Shown here: positions 44,963 to 53,803 of the stretch, one piece after another | Position numbering within the stretch: position 1 is the first letter of the stretch | Layout: each line of letters begins with the position of its first letter | Source of the DNA: JBCDHN01 sp965224535 | GTDB lineage: Bacteria; Verrucomicrobiota; Verrucomicrobiia; Verrucomicrobiales; DEV007 | Direction of reading: 5' to 3' | Assembly (NCBI GenBank): GCA_965224535.1 | Contig: CBDCZR010000027.1 | Location: forward strand, 594,492 to 658,491 | Length of the DNA stretch: 64,000 nt | Made by a program: the position numbers and the translations under genes | Notes under the pieces: generated by a model | What the model saw: the letters and a program-made list of their open reading frames with translations, nothing else | What the model was told of the DNA's origin: nothing | The model's database searches: none

Positions 44963-47656
44963 ATGTCAGTGACCCATAAACCCGAACGGCCCTTTCGCTT
45001 CAATGTCCCTAGCGTGGAAGCGAGCGGTTTTTCGTTGCCGTGCGCGCTATCCTTGGCCCACGCGTCTTCGCTGGCTTACGTGGAGGAGGAAGAGAAGCTG
45101 CGTGAAGTTCTGGAATCGCAGCGCTTGAAGTTGCTCGGCGTTTTTCGCCAGGAAAACATTCAGGCGATCCTTTTCGAGGCGGGTCGGCGCTGGATTCTCG
45201 CTTTTCGCGGCTCGCAGGAGACGCGCGACTGGATCATCAACCTCAAGATCACCCAAAGTTCGCTCCAGGCATCCGCCGAAGGCGCCACGCCGAGCGCCGT
45301 GGAGGTGCACACCGGTTTTCAGGAGGGTTTGGACCTGGTTTGGAGCGCGGTTCGCGAAAAACTGCAAACCATGCCCGCGGAGACGCAGCTTGTCTTCACC
45401 GGTCACAGCCTTGGCGGTGCGCTGGCGACGATCGCGGCTCACCGGTTTCCGGATTCCGGCCGCGTCGGCTGCATCTACACCTTTGGCCAGCCGCTGGTTG
45501 GCAACGGAAGCTTCGCCCGGGAGATGTTCGAGCGCTACGGGGAGAAGTTTTTCCGCTTTGTCAACAATCGCGACATCGTCACGCGAATTCCGCCGCCTCC
45601 GGGAATTTACCGGCACTGCGGGATGCGCTGTTTCATCGATGAAGAGGGCTCTTTCGACGAACCGGAGGCGCAGCCGGCGTTTGAGGCGCTGGGCGCGGAA
45701 GATCCGGCGGACCAGCCCATTACCGAGGCTGAGTGGGAGCGATTGCGCGAAAGCTTGAGCGATGACCAGAGCGCAGGCGACGGGCGATTGGAATTTTTGG
45801 GCTTGGAGTCGCTGATCCAGGATCATTACCTGAAGGGCGGCTACATCCCGCGTTTGGCGGAGTTAGCCGGGCACGGGCAGACGCCGGAGATCGAGCATCG
45901 CCCGCCTCCGCCCAAAGCGGAGGAAAATCTGGCGAATTTCGCGAACGAACTTGAAGCCATTCTCAAAGAAGACCCCACGCCGGAGGAGATGACCGAGCGC
46001 AAGGGGAGGATTGAACTGTGGGCCGGCAAATTGCTGGATTGGCTTGGCAAAGGAGAGGCGGCCGATGCGGAGACGGCGGCAAGCATCCTGCAAAAGCTGA
46101 AATCGCACCGGTTTTACACGATTTTGCTGAGCGTTGGGAAGGGGTTTTTGGTTCGCAACTCGCTGGTTGCCGATGCTTCGGTCCGGCTTCCTTACGCCCA
46201 GGCGCTGATTGAGGAAAAACACTTCGACGTGGCTGCCGGTTTTCTCGCCACGACGGAGTTTGAGGCGAAAAAAGCGCTGGAAGAGGCCGGTAAGGATGAC
46301 AAACACGCCAAGAAAATGTGGACGGAGGCCGCGGGTTTGTTGGGGCGCGTTTCCAAGCAATGGTACATCGACGATCCCAGCCTGCCGGAGGCCAAGGCCG
46401 GCATGTTGGCGGCGTCCGTTGCCTGGTACGGCCACGTTTTTGACAAATATCCCGAAGATTACTGGCACGGCATCAATTTGGCCGCGTTGCTGGTCCGGGC
46501 CTCGAAAGACGGCGTCGATTCCGGCCGGGCGGATGATCCCAAAACCATTGCCAAGCGAGTTTTCGACACCTGCGAGGCCTACGAGAAAAAGGGGCCGTGG
46601 GAACACGCAAGCATGGGAGAGGCTCTTCTGGCGCGGGGCGATATTGACGGCGCGGCCAAGCACATTCGGGCCTACGTCGAGCACCAAGATGTCGATGCGT
46701 TTCAAATCGCCGGCACTCTGCGGCAGTTTGAGGAAGTTTGGCAGCTTGGCGGCGACAATGCGGATGCCGTGGCGTTGATCGACCTGATGCGCGCTGCCCT
46801 GATTTTGAAGCAGGAGGGCGAATTTCAGCAAAGCGTGGATGAATTGCGCTTCGATACCGGTCACGTTGAGGAACGCGGCGCCAGGTTGCAGAAAATTTTC
46901 GGCGCCAGCTATCAATCGGCCCGCTGGATGTTCAAGTTCCAGAATCGCGCCCGCATGGTGGGCCGGGTGTGGAAACGCGACGACCGCGGCATCGGCACCG
47001 GTTTTCTCATCAAAGACGCCTCCGTGCTCCATCCCGGCTGGCAGGGGCCGATTTTCGTCACCTGCTTTCACGTGGTCAATACCGCTGGCAAATTTGGCGC
47101 GTTGCGGCCTGAAAACGCGCAAATTACCTTCGACGTCGGCGATCCTCACTTGCCGCCGCATCGTTTTGACATCGCGGAAATCCTTTGGGAGAGCCCGCCG
47201 GATCCGGAGTGGTCGGCCAGTGGCGAATTGATCGACACCGCCTGTTTGCGGCTGAAAAACGCCGAGTTGGCGCTGCAAATGATCGACGATCTTGAAGTGG
47301 CGGCGGTTGTCGATTCTGATAGGCTGCCTTCCGAGCCGAAAGATGACCGGATTTACATCATCGGCCACCCTTACGGCGGCGATCTTTCGTTCACCTTTCA
47401 GGACAACCACCTGGTTGCCTGCCACGACAAAGCGACGCGCATCCGCTACTATTCCTCAGCGTCGCCCGGCAGTTCCGGCAGCCCGCTCTTCGACGAGAAT
47501 CTCAACCTCATCGGCATGCATCACGCGGGAGGCGAATTGCCGAATTTCAACGAGCGGAACGTGAAAAAAGCCTGCAATCAGGGCATCCCCCTACCCGCCA
47601 TGTTAAGCGCCATTGCCGAAGCCAAGCCGGGGGACCTCAGCACCTTCAAGATTTGA
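44963..47656 (+). CDS. Fusion protein: class 3 lipase, TPR-like helical region, trypsin-like protease
   Basis: 897 residues from ATG 44963 (upstream starts at 44927 TTG and 44936 ATG have weaker leaders). Part 1 (~30-240): class 3 lipase with ILAFRGSQETRDWI, nucleophile Ser149 in FTGHSLGGALAT, Asp in NNRDIVTRIPPPP and His in IYRHCG. Part 2 (~340-650): helical repeats resembling the TRAF-binding/TPR region of bacterial conflict proteins (DDPSLPEAKAGMLAASVAWY, YPEDYWHGINLAALLV). Part 3 (~670-880): trypsin-like protease with GIGTGFLIKD, catalytic His in FVTCFHVVN, Asp in LIDTACLRL and Ser in SPGSSGSPLF. All three catalytic residues of the protease and of the lipase are present. No signal peptide, so cytosolic. 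Confidence 0.9.
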   Translation: MSVTHKPERPFRFNVPSVEASGFSLPCALSLAHASSLAYVEEEEKLREVLESQRLKLLGVFRQENIQAILFEAGRRWILAFRGSQETRDWIINLKITQSSLQASAEGATPSAVEVHTGFQEGLDLVWSAVREKLQTMPAETQLVFTGHSLGGALATIAAHRFPDSGRVGCIYTFGQPLVGNGSFAREMFERYGEKFFRFVNNRDIVTRIPPPPGIYRHCGMRCFIDEEGSFDEPEAQPAFEALGAEDPADQPITEAEWERLRESLSDDQSAGDGRLEFLGLESLIQDHYLKGGYIPRLAELAGHGQTPEIEHRPPPPKAEENLANFANELEAILKEDPTPEEMTERKGRIELWAGKLLDWLGKGEAADAETAASILQKLKSHRFYTILLSVGKGFLVRNSLVADASVRLPYAQALIEEKHFDVAAGFLATTEFEAKKALEEAGKDDKHAKKMWTEAAGLLGRVSKQWYIDDPSLPEAKAGMLAASVAWYGHVFDKYPEDYWHGINLAALLVRASKDGVDSGRADDPKTIAKRVFDTCEAYEKKGPWEHASMGEALLARGDIDGAAKHIRAYVEHQDVDAFQIAGTLRQFEEVWQLGGDNADAVALIDLMRAALILKQEGEFQQSVDELRFDTGHVEERGARLQKIFGASYQSARWMFKFQNRARMVGRVWKRDDRGIGTGFLIKDASVLHPGWQGPIFVTCFHVVNTAGKFGALRPENAQITFDVGDPHLPPHRFDIAEILWESPPDPEWSASGELIDTACLRLKNAELALQMIDDLEVAAVVDSDRLPSEPKDDRIYIIGHPYGGDLSFTFQDNHLVACHDKATRIRYYSSASPGSSGSPLFDENLNLIGMHHAGGELPNFNERNVKKACNQGIPLPAMLSAIAEAKPGDLSTFKI

Positions 47657-47700
47657 GGTTTGAGGTTTGACTCGCGCGCCTGACTGGCCCAAAAAGCGGG

Positions 47701-48681
47701 ATGGACTGGTACTACGCAGCCAACGGCCAACAATCCGGACCGGTGCCGCCCGAGCGGCTTGCCGAGCTCTGGTGGGAAGGGCAAATTGACGAGGCGACCC
47801 TGGTTTGGCGCGATGGATTGGCGGAATGGCAACCGTTTGAGACGATGCGCGCGGAATTGCCGCTTTCACCCGCGGCGCCGGCTTCCACGGCCCCGCTGAG
47901 AGCGGAAGAAAGCGCCATCAACCCCTACGCCGCACCAGCAACCACGGCGCAGATTGACGAGACGCCGGATTGGAGCGGCCGAGGCATAGGGGCGGCGTTC
48001 AAGCAAGCTTTTCGAATCCTGACGCTTTACCCGGGATGCCTTCTCGCCGCCTACTTTGTGGTCTGGATTCCCCTCAATTTTGCGGTGGAATATTATTGCT
48101 ACGAGGTGCTGGCGGGCGATGTCGACGACCCGGCGGTGCTGTTCAAGCAAATGCGCGTCAACAACGTTGCCGACGGCTTCTTCGGCATCATTGCCGTGGG
48201 CGCCGTGCTGACCATTTGCGGCGCCGCGTGGGAAGGCGCGCCGATCGGATTTTGGGCGGCGTTTGGCGCGGGATTCACCAACTGGGGCCGGTTGTGGCTG
48301 GCCCGCTTCGTTTTGGGTATCTGCCTTATTTTCAGCCTCCTGGCGCTGATTTTGCCGGGCATCTGGGTCCTCGTACGGCTTAGTTTTGTCGATCAGGTCG
48401 CCATCGGTGAGCGCCTGACCGGCACCGGGGCCATCAAGCGCTCGTGGGAACTGACGCGGGGCCGATTTTGGCCCTTGTTAGGCTACCTCCTGGTTGGTAT
48501 TTTGCCCGTCGTGGCGCTCGGCATTTTGTCCGGCATTCCCATGGAAATCGACTTTCGGCTGGATAGCTGGTGGTTCTCGGCCATCACCAGCTGCGTGATC
48601 GATTTCGGCGTGCTTTTTTTCCTCATCTTCATGTTCGTCGTCTACCGCCACTATCTCGACGGCGAAAACCCGGATTTTTAG
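47701..48681 (+). CDS. GYF-domain polytopic membrane protein
   Basis: 326 residues. The N-terminal ~55 residues are a GYF_2-type domain (MDWYYAANGQQSGPVPPERL, then WRDGLAEWQPF), a small protein-binding fold common in PVC bacteria. A Pro/Ala linker leads to about six membrane helices (GCLLAAYFVVWIPLNFAVEY; LGICLIFSLLALILPGIWVL; LLGYLLVGILPVVALGIL; SCVIDFGVLFFLIFMFVVYR). The helical part resembles DUF975-type proteins with the GTGAIKRSWELTRGRFWPLL segment. It lies 44 bases after the lipase/protease gene and 9 bases before the aminotransferase gene on the same strand. Confidence 0.9.
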   Translation: MDWYYAANGQQSGPVPPERLAELWWEGQIDEATLVWRDGLAEWQPFETMRAELPLSPAAPASTAPLRAEESAINPYAAPATTAQIDETPDWSGRGIGAAFKQAFRILTLYPGCLLAAYFVVWIPLNFAVEYYCYEVLAGDVDDPAVLFKQMRVNNVADGFFGIIAVGAVLTICGAAWEGAPIGFWAAFGAGFTNWGRLWLARFVLGICLIFSLLALILPGIWVLVRLSFVDQVAIGERLTGTGAIKRSWELTRGRFWPLLGYLLVGILPVVALGILSGIPMEIDFRLDSWWFSAITSCVIDFGVLFFLIFMFVVYRHYLDGENPDF

Positions 48682-48690
48682 CCTGTTTTC

Positions 48691-49593
48691 ATGCTCCAGA
48701 CCTTCAACGACGCCAATCGCGGCCTCATCGTCAACATCAACGGAGAATTGGCCCACCGGGACAAGGCCGGGGTGAGTCCATTCGACTCATCGGTGCAAAA
48801 TGGGGATGCAGTCTGGGAAGGGCTGCGCCTTTACGAGGGGCGCATCTTTAAGCTGGACGAACACCTGGCCCGCCTGCGCAAAAGCGCGGAGTTGCTGCAA
48901 TACAGCGGCTATCCCGGCGAAGAGCGCCTAACCCATGAGCTGAGACGAACCCTGGAAGCCAACGCCATGCGCGATGGCGTCCACATTCGGCTCACCGTCT
49001 CGCGCGGGCTCAAATACACCTCCGGGCTCGACCCGCGCATCAATACGTGTGGCTGCGCCTTTTTCATCCTGGCAGAGCACAAACCGCCGGTCTACGACAA
49101 AACCGGCATAACCCTGGCCACGGCCACGGTGCGGCGCCCGTTTGCCAACGTGCTGAACCAGCACATCCACTCCTGCAACCAGCTAACCTCCATCCTCGCC
49201 AAACTCGAAGCGAACGCTGCCGGCGCCGACGATGCCTTGATGCTCGATACCGCCGGAAACCTGGCCGAAACCAACGCCACCCACGTTTTTCTGGTCAAAA
49301 ACGGCGTGGTGCTCACTTCCACCACCGACGCCTGTCCGGAGGGCATCACTCGCTCCACAGTCCTGGTGCTTTGCCGGGAAAACGGCATTCCTCACGAGGT
49401 GCGCGCCATTCCCGAGGCCGAAATTCACGCGGCTGACGAAGTGTTTTGCACGGGGACGATGGGGGAGCTGGCGCCGGTCGTGCGGATCGACGAAACGACG
49501 TTCAACCGCGGCCAAACCGGCGACGTGACCCTGCGGCTCACTGAGTTGTTTGCTCAATTGACGCGGGAGGAAGGGACGCTGGTTGTGGGTTGA
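48691..49593 (+). CDS. Class IV aminotransferase-like protein, PLP lysine replaced by His
   Basis: 300 residues, the length of branched-chain/D-amino acid aminotransferases and aminodeoxychorismate lyase. Fold markers: VWEGLRLYEGRIFKLDEHLA near the start, LAETNATHVFLVKNGVVLTS in the second domain, ITRSTVLVLCRENGIP after it and VFCTGTMGELAPV at the phosphate loop. The PLP-binding Lys normally sits in I-K-x-x-N before the LAK..A helix; here the equivalent reads HIHSCNQLTSILAKLEANAA, so His160 stands in its place. It may be inactive as a transaminase or a variant subfamily. ilvE/dat-like by fold only. Confidence 0.85.
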   Translation: MLQTFNDANRGLIVNINGELAHRDKAGVSPFDSSVQNGDAVWEGLRLYEGRIFKLDEHLARLRKSAELLQYSGYPGEERLTHELRRTLEANAMRDGVHIRLTVSRGLKYTSGLDPRINTCGCAFFILAEHKPPVYDKTGITLATATVRRPFANVLNQHIHSCNQLTSILAKLEANAAGADDALMLDTAGNLAETNATHVFLVKNGVVLTSTTDACPEGITRSTVLVLCRENGIPHEVRAIPEAEIHAADEVFCTGTMGELAPVVRIDETTFNRGQTGDVTLRLTELFAQLTREEGTLVVG

Positions 49594-49658
49594 GGCTGCG
49601 CTGGGTGCAAACGGTGGTTCGGGCTTGAAAATCGCGCTGGAAGCTGTTTATTTGAACA

Positions 49659-52394
49659 GTGAAGTCTTCCTTCGTCGAACTCCACGCAAACTCCGCCTTC
49701 AGCTTCCTGCGCGGCGCTTCGCAACCGGAGGCGCTGGTCGAGCGCGCGGCGGAACTTGGCATGGCGCGGCTGGCGATTTGCGACCGCGATGGAGTTTATG
49801 GCTCGGCGCGGGCGAGTTTTCGGGCGAAGGAAACGGGGATTCACGCGATCGTCGGCGCGGAGGTGACGGTTTGTGAAACTCGAAATTCGAAACTCGAAAT
49901 CCGAAATTGCGCGATTCCGCTGCTCGTCGAATCGCGCCAGGGCTACCAAAACCTCTGCCAGATGCTCACCCGGGCGAAACTGCGCGCTCCCAAAGGCGAG
50001 GGCGCCGTAACCTGGGAGGAGCTGGAGGAATTCGCGGATGGGCTGGTTTGTTTGACCGGCGATGAGGAGGGCCCGGTGCGTGGTCCGTTGGAATGCGGCG
50101 ACCGCCTGAGCGCGCGGAAAAACCTGGAGCGCCTCGTGCGAATTTTCGGCAAATCCCGCGTTTGCGTGGAAATCCAGCGCCACCGCGTCCGCGGCGAAAA
50201 TCGGGTCGTCAGCGGCCTCATCGATCTGGCCGAAAACCTGGGTTTGCCGCTCATTGCCTCGAACGGCGCCAGGTTTGCGCGAAAATCCGAGCGTCCCCTC
50301 CAGGATGCTTTCACCTGCCTGCGCCACCACACCACGCTGGACGAAGCCGGTGCTCTGCTTAGCCGAAATGGGGAGCGTTACCTGAAAAATCCGCGCCAAA
50401 TGGCCGCGCTCTTCGCCGACCACCCGGAAGCGATCGCAAACACCGCGCGGCTTGCCGATCGCCTCGAGTTTTCCCTCCAAAATCTCGGCTACGAGTTCCC
50501 GAAATACCCCACCACCGCGGGCGAGACGATGAGCGACGTGTTGCGCCGCGAAACCTATCTCGGCGCAAAAGCGCGTTACGGCAAACTAACCAGCGCAGTG
50601 AGAAAACAGCTCGAGCACGAACTCGCCCTCATCCAAAAACTCGGCTTTTGCGGCTACTTCCTCATCGTCTGGGACATCGTCAATTTCACCAAGCGCGAGG
50701 GCATCCTGGCCCAGGGCCGGGGCAGCGCGGCGAACAGCGCGGTGTGCTACAGCCTTGGCATCACGAATGTCGATCCCGTCGGCGGGAAGCTGCTTTTCGA
50801 GCGCTTTTTGAGCGAGGGCCGCGAATCCTGGCCGGACATCGACATCGACCTGCCGAGCGGCCTGGGCGACAACCAGCGCGAGGCCGTCATCCAGCACGTT
50901 TTTCGCAAATATTCGCCCCGCGGCGCCGCCATGACCGCCAACGTCATCACCTACCGCGGACGCAGCGCCATGCGCGAAATGGGCAAGGTGTTAGGGATTC
51001 CTGAGGACGTGTTAGGGCGATTTTCCGATCTTTTCGGCCGGGGTGATTTTCCCAACACCATGGAGCTGAAGGAGCACGTCGCCCGGGCCGGGTTGCCGGC
51101 CGAGCATCCGCGTTTGCCCGCGCTGGCGCACCTCTACACCAGCGTTTACGGCCTGCCGCGTCACCTGGGACAACATTCCGGCGGCATGATCGTTTCCGAT
51201 CGGCCGCTCGATACCGTCGTGCCGCTGGAAAACGCGTCGATGCCGGATCGCGTTGTGGTGCAGTGGGACAAGGACGATTGCGAGGACCTGGGCATCATCA
51301 AGGTGGACTTGTTAGGGCTCGGGATGCTTTCGGCCATCCAGGATTCGGTGGCGATTTGCGAACAACGCGGGCGGCCGGTTGAGATCCACAAGCTGCCCTA
51401 CGACGATCCCGCGGTTTACGACATGCTTTGCGCGGCGGACACCATTGGCCTGTTTCAGGTGGAAAGCCGCGCGCAAATGGCCACGCTGCCGAGGCTGCAA
51501 CCGCGCGAATTTTACGACATCGTCATCGAAACCGCGCTCATCCGGCCCGGCCCGATCGTCGGCAAAATGGTCCACCCTTACATTAACCGAAAACGCGGAC
51601 GCGAGAAGGTCGACTACATCCACCCGGACTTTAAACCCGCCCTGGAGCGGACCCTGGGCGTGCCGCTGTTTCAGGAGCAGGTGCTCAAGATGGCCATGAT
51701 CATCGCCGACTTCACCGGCTCTGAGGCCGAGGAATTGCGCCGCGCCATGAGCTTTAACCGCAGCCAGGAAAAGATGGACCGCGTCATGGCCAAGCTGCGC
51801 CACGCCATGGCCGCGCGGCAGGTGGCGCCGGAGCTGCAAGAGCGCGTCATCCACTCCATTCGCGCCTTCGCGCAATACGGCTTCCCGGAATCGCACGCCA
51901 TCAGTTTTGCGCTCATCGCCTATGCCAGCGCGTGGTTGAAGGTGCATCGCGCGGCGGAATTTTACGTCGGGCTGCTCAACAACCAGCCGATGGGTTTCTA
52001 CGCGCCGGCGACGCTCATCAAGGACGCGAAGGATCACGGAATCCGGGTCAAACCGGTCAACGTGCTAACGTCCGAGCTGGGCGCAATCGTCCTAACCGAC
52101 GACCAGATTCGCCTGGGGTTGAACCAGCTCAAAGGGCTGAGCCGCGCCGCTGCCGAACGCATCCTAACCGAGCGCGAAAAAGCGCCCTTCCGCGACTTGG
52201 GCGACTTTTTGCGGCGAACCGGGATTCACCGCGACGAACGCCGCGTTCTCGCCAAATCCGGCGCGCTCAACGGCCTGGCCGAGCATCGGCGGGAGGCGCT
52301 TTGGGAGGTGGAGCGGCACGTGGAGTTGGATCCTCTTACGCGCTGTCGGACAGCCTCCGGAAATAAGTCAGCACAGGACCCATACGACCCATAA
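49659..52394 (+). CDS. dnaE2: Error-prone DNA polymerase III alpha subunit DnaE2, main part (disrupted gene)
   Basis: 911 residues from GTG 49659. DnaE2 is the mutagenic repair version of the replicative alpha subunit. The PHP domain (FVELHANSAFSFLRGASQPE at the start), palm with the two catalytic Asp (SWPDIDIDLPSGLGDNQREA, ~390-405) and fingers (FSGGI-like, ALIRPGPIVGKMVHPYINRK; GFPESHAISFALIAYASAWL) are intact. Residues ~73-83 (ETRNSKLEIRN) are a short DNA repeat translated into the PHP domain. Similarity stops at ~52329; the remaining residues to the TAA are foreign. The missing OB-fold continues in another frame at 52414. The polymerase active site could survive; DNA binding would be impaired. 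No imuA/imuB seen nearby. Confidence 0.9.
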   Translation: MKSSFVELHANSAFSFLRGASQPEALVERAAELGMARLAICDRDGVYGSARASFRAKETGIHAIVGAEVTVCETRNSKLEIRNCAIPLLVESRQGYQNLCQMLTRAKLRAPKGEGAVTWEELEEFADGLVCLTGDEEGPVRGPLECGDRLSARKNLERLVRIFGKSRVCVEIQRHRVRGENRVVSGLIDLAENLGLPLIASNGARFARKSERPLQDAFTCLRHHTTLDEAGALLSRNGERYLKNPRQMAALFADHPEAIANTARLADRLEFSLQNLGYEFPKYPTTAGETMSDVLRRETYLGAKARYGKLTSAVRKQLEHELALIQKLGFCGYFLIVWDIVNFTKREGILAQGRGSAANSAVCYSLGITNVDPVGGKLLFERFLSEGRESWPDIDIDLPSGLGDNQREAVIQHVFRKYSPRGAAMTANVITYRGRSAMREMGKVLGIPEDVLGRFSDLFGRGDFPNTMELKEHVARAGLPAEHPRLPALAHLYTSVYGLPRHLGQHSGGMIVSDRPLDTVVPLENASMPDRVVVQWDKDDCEDLGIIKVDLLGLGMLSAIQDSVAICEQRGRPVEIHKLPYDDPAVYDMLCAADTIGLFQVESRAQMATLPRLQPREFYDIVIETALIRPGPIVGKMVHPYINRKRGREKVDYIHPDFKPALERTLGVPLFQEQVLKMAMIIADFTGSEAEELRRAMSFNRSQEKMDRVMAKLRHAMAARQVAPELQERVIHSIRAFAQYGFPESHAISFALIAYASAWLKVHRAAEFYVGLLNNQPMGFYAPATLIKDAKDHGIRVKPVNVLTSELGAIVLTDDQIRLGLNQLKGLSRAAAERILTEREKAPFRDLGDFLRRTGIHRDERRVLAKSGALNGLAEHRREALWEVERHVELDPLTRCRTASGNKSAQDPYDP
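49875..49908 (+). repeat. GAAACTCGAAAT short repeat inside dnaE2
   Basis: Two units of gaaactcgaaat separated by tc, followed by ccgaaatt, keep the dnaE2 frame. It is the reverse complement of the repeat at 29900-29977 at the end of yidD. Confidence 0.7.
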
Positions 52395-52405
52395 TTAGCC
52401 GCCCC
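52330..52405. other. Short foreign insert that splits dnaE2
   Basis: About 75 bases between the DnaE2 palm/fingers part (ends ERHVEL) and the OB part (resumes PPLTPM) match neither. They contain cggacagcctccgg and acccatacgacccata, short inverted or direct repeats, and end the first frame with TAA at 52392. The second frame differs by one base. This looks like a small dispersed element that inserted into, or replaced part of, the gene. Confidence 0.5.
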
Positions 52406-52413
52406 TAACGCCC

Positions 52414-52830
52414 ATGCTCCCCGCCGAGCGTCTGGCCGCCGACTACGAAACCCAGCACCTAACCACCGGACCTCACCCCATGGCCTACATCCGCGAAACT
52501 CTCCCCGAAATCTGGCGCGCCTGCCGACCTCTCGCCAGGGCCAAAGACGGCGAGCGCGTTTGGATCGCCGGGTTAGTCATCTGCCGCCAACGCCCCGGCA
52601 CCGCCAAAGGCCACGTTTTCATCAGCCTGGAAGACGAAACCGGCATTTCCAACGCCTTCGTCCCCGGCCCCAAATTCGAAGAATTTCGCCTCGTCATCAC
52701 CCAGGAAACCTTCCTCAAAATCGGCGGCCACGTCCAAAACAACGACGGCGTCACCTCGATTTACACCGATGTCGTCGAAAGCCTGCGATTCGGCGCGGTG
52801 AAGGAGGGGCTTTCGCACGATTTTCATTGA
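52414..52830 (+). CDS. dnaE2: DnaE2, C-terminal OB-fold fragment
   Basis: 138 residues: MLPAERLAADYETQHLTTGP, then RVWIAGLVICRQRPGTAKGH and FISLEDETGISNAFVPGPKF. This is the single-strand-DNA-binding OB domain that ends DnaE2/DnaE proteins. The in-frame codons just before the ATG (PPLTP) also fit DnaE2, so the ATG is an internal Met, not a native start. It belongs to the gene at 49659-52394 and would be a separate peptide unless a frameshift joins them. Confidence 0.82.
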   Translation: MLPAERLAADYETQHLTTGPHPMAYIRETLPEIWRACRPLARAKDGERVWIAGLVICRQRPGTAKGHVFISLEDETGISNAFVPGPKFEEFRLVITQETFLKIGGHVQNNDGVTSIYTDVVESLRFGAVKEGLSHDFH

Positions 52831-52902
52831 GCGGAAAAAATTGATGAAGCCGAGAATGGCTGGGTAAACATGTAGGCACGCAAAACCCCTAACCCACACC
52901 TC

Positions 52903-53757
52903 ATGAACCGCCGAAATTTCCTGCAAACCACCGCCGCCGGTTGCCTGGCCGCATCCACGTTTCCTCGTCAAGCCGCCGCGGAGCCCGCCAAGCCGCGATT
53001 GGGCCTCGTCACCTACAACTGGGGCAAGTCCTGGGATCTACCGGCTCTCCTCAAACACTGCGAAGCCACCGGATTTTTGGGGGTCGAGCTTCGCTCCACG
53101 CACGCCCACAAGGTGGAGCCCGATTTGAGCCGAAACCAGCGCCAGGCCGTCGCTGCGCTGTTCAAGGAGTTCCCGGTCGAATGCGTTGGGCTCGGCACGG
53201 CCTGCGAATATCACTCGGCGGATCCGGCGGAGTTGAAGAAGAATATCGAGGAAACCAAGGCCTTCGTTCAGTTGTGTCACGACGTCGGCGGTTCCGGGAT
53301 CAAAGTGCGGCCTAACGGCTTGCCCAAAGACGTCCCGGTCGAGAAAACGCTCGAACAAATCGGCAAATCGCTCGACGAAGTGGCGGCATTCGGCTCCGAT
53401 TTCGGCGTTGAGATTCGCACCGAAGTCCACGGACGCGGCACCAGCGAGATTCCTAACATGATCACCATCATGAACCATTCCGAGCACCCGAATTCGACGG
53501 TTTGTTGGAATTGCAACCCCGCTGACCTGAAAGGCGACGGTCTCCGCGCAAACTACCTCGCGCTCAAAGACCGCATTTCCACGATCCACATCCACGATCT
53601 CCGCAACGAAAAACCCTATCCGTGGCCCGAATTTTTCGCGTTGTTGAAGGAGACCGGGTTTTCCGGTTGGACGCTGGTGGAAGAGGGGAGGGTGCCCGAA
53701 GACATTCCCGAGGCGATGAAGCAAGTTGAGGCGCGCTGGCGAGAGCTTGTGGGCTAA
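52903..53757 (+). CDS. Exported TIM-barrel sugar isomerase/epimerase-like protein
   Basis: 284 residues. A Tat-type signal (MNRRNFLQTTAAGCLAASTF) precedes a xylose-isomerase-like TIM barrel: LGLVTYNWGKSWDLPALLKH, FLGVELRSTHAHKVEP, GVEIRTEVHGRGTSEIPNMI (metal-binding Glu/His strand), and STIHIHDLRNEKPYPWPEFF near the end. Such proteins isomerise or dehydrate keto-sugars and are common in PVC bacteria next to DUF1080 or Gfo/Idh genes; none is adjacent here. The substrate is not known. Confidence 0.9.
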   Translation: MNRRNFLQTTAAGCLAASTFPRQAAAEPAKPRLGLVTYNWGKSWDLPALLKHCEATGFLGVELRSTHAHKVEPDLSRNQRQAVAALFKEFPVECVGLGTACEYHSADPAELKKNIEETKAFVQLCHDVGGSGIKVRPNGLPKDVPVEKTLEQIGKSLDEVAAFGSDFGVEIRTEVHGRGTSEIPNMITIMNHSEHPNSTVCWNCNPADLKGDGLRANYLALKDRISTIHIHDLRNEKPYPWPEFFALLKETGFSGWTLVEEGRVPEDIPEAMKQVEARWRELVG

Positions 53758-53803
53758 AGCCAGGCTAAGCCAGCCTTCTTACGCGGCCGCGTGGCGTTCT
53801 CCG

